NCBI GenBank assembly: GCA_024409165.1
Contig: JAKSUE010000024.1
Location: 1-10,637 of the forward strand
Length of the DNA stretch: 10,637 nucleotides
Direction: 5' to 3'
From: an archaeon
GTDB taxonomy: Archaea > Methanobacteriota > Methanobacteria > Methanobacteriales > Methanobacteriaceae
Part shown: one piece after another, positions 8,354 through 10,637 of the stretch
Layout of the letters: the number at the start of each line of letters is the position of its first letter
Position numbering within the stretch: the first letter of the stretch is position 1
Made by a program: the position numbers and the translations under genes
Notes under the pieces: generated by a model
What the model was told of the DNA's origin: nothing
Databases searched by the model: none
The model's input: only the letters and a program-made list of their open reading frames with translations

Positions 8354-9147
8354 CAAATAACTTTTATGAGGTTAAAAATATTTCATTTTCTTATGATGGC
8401 AATGAAATATTCTCAGATATTAGTTTTTCAATTGAAAAAGGAGATGTATTGTGTATTTTAGGGCCGAACGGGACTGGAAAAACAACGTTAATAAAATGTC
8501 TTAATGGATTACATGAGATTGATTCTGGTGAAATTTTAATTAAAGGGAAAAATATTAAAAAATTATCTTTTAAAGAAATCTCTAGAAATATTGGTTACAT
8601 CCCTCAAAATCATACTCCTTCATTTCCATTTAAAGTAATTGATGTCGTGCTTATGGGAAGAGCACCATATTTAAATTTAATTGATTCTCCTAGAAAAAAA
8701 GACATGGAAATTGCATTAAATTCTTTAAAGACTTTGGGTATTGACAATCTCAAAGATAAAGAATACACTAACTTAAGTGGTGGTGAGATGCAATTAGTAT
8801 TCTTGGCAAGAATATTATGTCAACAACCTGATATTTTGATATTGGATGAACCAACTTCTCATTTGGATTTTGGAAACCAAATTAAACTTTTAGAAATTAT
8901 TGATAATTTGGCAGAGTCAGGTCTTTCAATTATCATGTCTTCTCATTTTCCAGATCATGCATTTTTAAGCTCAAATAAAGTGGCTATTATGAAAGACGGT
9001 TGTTTCATAGATTTTGGAAGTCCTAATGAGGTTATAACTGAAGAAAATTTAAAAAAAGCCTATTCAATTGATGTAAAGTTAATTGAATTGGAAAATAAAA
9101 GAAAAGTTTGTGTTCCTTTAAAAACAAACTTTGAATTAAGTTTATAA
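8344..9147 (+). CDS. ABC transporter ATPase, FecE/BtuD type
   Basis: The ATP-hydrolysing subunit that powers the importer from the cytoplasmic side, 267 residues. Visible motifs: Walker A GPNGTGKTT at 40-48, Q-loop Gln88 (PQNH), signature LSGGEMQ at 144-150, Walker B ILILDEP at 164-170 with catalytic Glu169, D-loop SHLD, and switch His201 in SSHFPDH. All catalytic residues are present, so the protein should be active. The ATG overlaps the permease 3' end by 10 nt; GGGGG at 8331-8335 just upstream, inside the permease gene, can serve as Shine-Dalgarno. The C-terminal 50 residues (from the GSPNEV region on) form the short regulatory-like extension usual in this subgroup. Confidence 0.95.
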   Translation: MGITNNFYEVKNISFSYDGNEIFSDISFSIEKGDVLCILGPNGTGKTTLIKCLNGLHEIDSGEILIKGKNIKKLSFKEISRNIGYIPQNHTPSFPFKVIDVVLMGRAPYLNLIDSPRKKDMEIALNSLKTLGIDNLKDKEYTNLSGGEMQLVFLARILCQQPDILILDEPTSHLDFGNQIKLLEIIDNLAESGLSIIMSSHFPDHAFLSSNKVAIMKDGCFIDFGSPNEVITEENLKKAYSIDVKLIELENKRKVCVPLKTNFELSL

Positions 9148-9156
9148 GGTGATTAT

Positions 9157-9726
9157 ATGAATGAACAAGATTATGATGAACAATTAGCAAAAGCAGCAGA
9201 GTTTCACGGTCATGTATGTGGTGGAATTGCAATTGGGACTAAATTAGCAATGTATGGGCTTGAATTGCTTGGAATGGAATTCAATCAAAGACATAAAAAT
9301 TTAATTGTATTTTTAGAAATTGATAGGTGTATGTCTGATGCAGTTCAGTCTGTTACTGGTTGTTCTATGGGTAAAAGAACTCTTAAACAATTGTATTATG
9401 GTAAATTTGCAGCTACTTTTTATAATCAGGATACTGGTGAAGCTTTAAGGATTACTGATGATGATGCTAATAAAAAATTCAAAGATGAAGAAACAAAAAA
9501 AGAGATGATTGCTCGTTTTAGAAGAACTCCACCTGAAGAATTATTTAAAGTGGATAAAGTAAAAATTGAATTATTTTCAGGAGATATGCCAGGTAAACCT
9601 TATACAACAACATTCTGTTCTGTATGTGGTGAAAAAGTATCTGATGGTCGTCATGTACTTAGAGGTGGAAAACCTATTTGTAGGTCTTGTGCTGAAGGAT
9701 CATATTATGAATTAATTGAATATTAA
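9157..9726 (+). CDS. FmdE-family protein with C-terminal zinc ribbon
   Basis: A 189-residue cytoplasmic protein of the FmdE family (named after 'formylmethanofuran dehydrogenase subunit E', although this family is not an established component of that enzyme). The N-terminal domain has the defining FHGHVCGG motif (Phe16, His17, His19, Cys21), followed by DRCMSDAVQSVTGCSMGKRT (56-75, with Cys58 and Cys69). These Cys/His residues are the presumed metal site. The C-terminal domain is a four-cysteine zinc ribbon: CSVC at 154-157 and CRSC at 175-178. It starts 9 nt after the ATPase stop behind AGGTGAT (9147-9153 region), so it is the last gene of the transport operon. Co-transcription with a FecBCD-type importer suggests a role in handling the imported metal or cofactor, possibly for molybdenum/tungsten or pterin enzymes; that link is inference. 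Confidence 0.92.
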   Translation: MNEQDYDEQLAKAAEFHGHVCGGIAIGTKLAMYGLELLGMEFNQRHKNLIVFLEIDRCMSDAVQSVTGCSMGKRTLKQLYYGKFAATFYNQDTGEALRITDDDANKKFKDEETKKEMIARFRRTPPEELFKVDKVKIELFSGDMPGKPYTTTFCSVCGEKVSDGRHVLRGGKPICRSCAEGSYYELIEY

Positions 9727-9738
9727 TTTATAACATTA

Positions 9739-9795
9739 TTTTATTTTATTCTTTAAAATTTTTATTTTTTTAACCTCCTTTTTTTTATTTTAATT
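9739..9795 (+). terminator. T-rich terminator of the transport operon
   Basis: Starting 12 nt after the FmdE stop, the plus strand is almost pure T and A with several runs of five to ten T (for example 9775-9786 region after AACCTCC). Poly-T tracts of this kind are the usual intrinsic termination signal of archaeal RNA polymerase. Confidence 0.5.
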
Positions 9796-9840
9796 AATTA
9801 TCCTATTATCTTTTCATATTTATTAAATTTTTTCTAACAG

Positions 9841-9884
9841 AGCATTTTTAAAGGGGGGGCTGTTACCTTTAAATCATGCTTTTT
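9841..9884 (+). terminator. Strong GC-containing hairpin with T-run, backup terminator or structured RNA
   Basis: Two nested stems: AGCAT (9841-9845) with ATGCT (9876-9880), and TTTAAAGG (9847-9854) with CCTTTAAA (9866-9873). These give 13 base pairs separated by a small internal loop. The 11-nt loop starts with five G from a run of seven (9853-9859), rare in this AT-rich DNA, and a run of five T follows (9880-9884). It lies 115 nt after the FmdE stop. It resembles a bacterial factor-independent terminator; a structured 3' end or small RNA is also possible. Confidence 0.5.
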
Positions 9885-10049
9885 ATTAAGTTTAAACATA
9901 ATTTGTATGTTTGTTTTTTCAAGTATTTTATTTGTTCGTAAGCACTCGAATAACATAAAATCATTAGTATATTTCCTAATTAAGAATGTATATAATATTT
10001 AGAGAGGGTATTTGAAAAGTAATCTATATAATAATTTTATAATATACTT

Positions 10050-10084
10050 AAAAAAAAGAGGATATTAAATAAATTAATATCCTC
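10050..10084 (-). terminator. Perfect 11-bp hairpin plus T8 after the ribbon-helix-helix gene
   Basis: GAGGATATTAA (10058-10068) and TTAATATCCTC (10074-10084) are exact reverse complements around a 5-nt loop. On the minus strand the hairpin is followed directly by eight T (10057-10050). It lies 50 nt downstream of the stop of the minus-strand regulator gene and has the textbook form of a factor-independent terminator. Confidence 0.75.
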
Positions 10085-10134
10085 CTTTAAACTTTTATTT
10101 AATTATTTTATCATCTTCTATATTCATTCTAAAT

Positions 10135-10290
10135 CTATCTTTTATTTTCAGTATACTTACTTAATTCAGTTCTTATAGATGCTCTTAGGAAATCCCCCAC
10201 ATTTAAATAACATTCTTCTGCTATAAGGTGTTTTATAGTCTTATAGTCTTTTTTAGGTATTCTTAAACTTACTTGTTTATTTTTATCCAT
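10135..10290 (-). CDS. Small ribbon-helix-helix (CopG/Arc-type) DNA-binding protein
   Basis: A 51-residue minus-strand gene, ATG at 10290-10288, TAG at 10137-10135. The sequence fits the ribbon-helix-helix fold: a basic head and beta strand (KNKQVSLRIP, residues 3-12), helix A (KKDYKTIKHLIAEE, 13-26), a turn (CYLNVGDF), and helix B (LRASIRTELSKY, 35-46) with the Arg-Ala-x-Ile-Arg pattern. Such proteins bind DNA as dimers through the strand and act as repressors of plasmid copy control, antitoxin operons or mobile-element genes. The start is secured by AAGGTGAT a few bases upstream (AGGTGAT at 10300-10294). It stands alone between its own TATA-like box and its own terminator. Past the stop another frame reads KDRFRMNIEDDKIIK to a TAA at 10095-10097, which hints at an ancestral longer C-terminus. 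Confidence 0.8.
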   Translation of the reverse strand: MDKNKQVSLRIPKKDYKTIKHLIAEECYLNVGDFLRASIRTELSKYTENKR

Positions 10291-10293
10291 TCA

Positions 10294-10300
10294 ATCACCT
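10294..10300 (-). promoter_or_regulatory. Perfect Shine-Dalgarno of the ribbon-helix-helix gene
   Basis: The minus strand reads AGGTGAT, complementary to the 16S rRNA 3' end, 3 nt before the ATG at 10290. The extent of the match supports this short ORF as a real gene. Confidence 0.75.
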
Positions 10301-10334
10301 TTGTATTTTTATTGTATCATTATATTATTATAAT

Positions 10335-10344
10335 AATATTTATA
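10335..10344 (-). promoter_or_regulatory. Candidate TATA box of the ribbon-helix-helix gene
   Basis: On the minus strand TATAAATATT lies 45-54 nt before the ATG, placing a start site near 10312 and giving a leader of about 20 nt that just includes the Shine-Dalgarno. Copy 1 of the 15-nt repeat lies 12 nt upstream of it, where a repressor or activator site could act. AT-richness lowers certainty. Confidence 0.4.
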
Positions 10345-10355
10345 CTATTCGATAC

Positions 10356-10370
10356 TTTTACACTTGAAAT
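10356..10370 (+). repeat. Repeat copy 1 (direct), 15 nt
   Basis: TTTTACACTTGAAAT, followed by ATAAC. It is identical to copy 3 over 15 nt, and both are followed by an ATAAC (shifted by two bases here). It lies immediately upstream of the TATA-like box of the minus-strand regulator gene, so it is well placed as an operator. Confidence 0.75.
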
Positions 10371-10469
10371 ATAACTAAGTGAATTTTTTAAATAATTTAA
10401 AATGCTTTAATTCTTAAAATAAGTTTAGTTAGCCTATTTAATTCAGATTTGGAGGATTTTTAAATATAC

Positions 10470-10482
10470 TTCAAGTGTAAAA
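10470..10482 (-). repeat. Repeat copy 2 (inverted), 13 nt
   Basis: TTCAAGTGTAAAA on the plus strand is the exact reverse complement of the first 13 nt of copies 1 and 3. It lies roughly midway between them, about 100 nt from each. Confidence 0.75.
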
Positions 10483-10512
10483 AATAAGTCTTTTAAAAAT
10501 CTCTTAAATAGT

Positions 10513-10540
10513 TAAATAAATAGTGGCACTGGTTTATTTA
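10513..10540. repeat. AT-rich inverted repeat with a GC-containing loop
   Basis: TAAATAAA (10513-10520) and TTTATTTA (10533-10540) are exact reverse complements. They extend past a 2-nt mismatch with AATA (10507-10510) and TATT (10543-10546). The 12-nt loop TAGTGGCACTGG contains the small palindrome AGTG-G-CACT. It sits between repeat copies 2 and 3 and could form a cruciform or be a protein site. Confidence 0.5.
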
Positions 10541-10568
10541 GTTATTCACTCCGTTTAAAGCCTTAGAT

Positions 10569-10583
10569 TTTTACACTTGAAAT
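10569..10583 (+). repeat. Repeat copy 3 (direct), 15 nt
   Basis: TTTTACACTTGAAAT, same orientation as copy 1 and 213 nt from it, followed by AAC. The surrounding DNA to the window end holds no ORF that I can support. Two AACGGAG strings on the minus strand (near 10550 and 10594) flank this copy. Confidence 0.75.
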
Positions 10584-10637
10584 AACACCTCTCCGTTGAG
10601 TTTAAGGGGGTCATTCTAAATTTTTGGTTGGACATGT

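Noticed and set aside
9740..9790. Minus-strand GGAGGT followed by a 9-codon ATA-started peptide
   Set aside because: The motif is simply the complement of AACCTCC inside the operon's T-rich terminator; the peptide is low-complexity Lys/Ile and no promoter is visible.
9894..9912. Small hairpin AAACATA-ATTTG-TATGTTT followed by T-rich DNA
   Set aside because: Seven AT-rich base pairs only, and two better termination signals lie just upstream.
1..10637. CRISPR array, tRNA or rRNA gene
   Set aside because: No regularly spaced repeats of 25-40 nt and no tRNA T-arm or rRNA-like GC-rich segments were seen on either strand.

Overview
The window is very AT-rich (A/T homopolymers, AGA-biased arginine codons) and carries purine-rich Shine-Dalgarno sequences (GGAGG, AGGTGAT), TTTATA-like promoter boxes and an FmdE-family protein. 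Together these point to a methanogenic archaeon of the order Methanobacteriales, most likely Methanobrevibacter or Methanosphaera. This is an inference; there is no rRNA or other marker gene here to prove it.

Layout. (a) 1-1213: an unrecognised gene of about 390 codons in advanced decay. Protein-like stretches in alternating frames can be chained through five frameshifts and three in-frame stops, ending in an intact 115-codon coiled-coil-like tail. (b) 1346-4678: remnants of a type I restriction-modification locus in the order hsdR-hsdM. hsdR is complete in content (about 907 codons) but split by a one-base deletion near 2102. hsdM keeps only its N-terminal domain (about 139 codons), then runs into a foreign 37-residue tail. 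No methyltransferase catalytic domain and no hsdS are present, so the system looks dead. A hairpin/T-run terminator follows. (c) 4911-6140: minus-strand gene fragments and degenerate coding remnants, with no intact recognisable gene. (d) 6224-9726: an intact-looking plus-strand operon with a membrane-anchored substrate-binding protein, a FecCD/BtuC-type permease, an ABC ATPase and an FmdE-family protein with a C-terminal zinc ribbon. Genes are 9-10 nt apart or overlap. It looks like an uptake system for a metal chelate, corrinoid or similar cofactor, with a cytoplasmic partner protein. The binding protein lacks a normal start codon where one is expected (ATA, well placed behind a GGAG). (e) 9727-10637: a T-rich and hairpin terminator after the operon, then a minus-strand 51-codon ribbon-helix-helix regulator with its own perfect Shine-Dalgarno, TATA-like box and hairpin/T-run terminator. 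Upstream of it lie three copies of a 13-15 nt repeat (two direct, one inverted) around an AT-rich inverted repeat, resembling an operator or iteron region.

Overall this is an accessory, turnover-prone region: one functional transport operon and one small regulator module sit among dead genes. No CRISPR array, tRNA or rRNA was seen. I did not find a clearly new multi-gene system. The best leads are the FmdE-linked transporter, its apparent AUA start, and the regulator with its repeat field.
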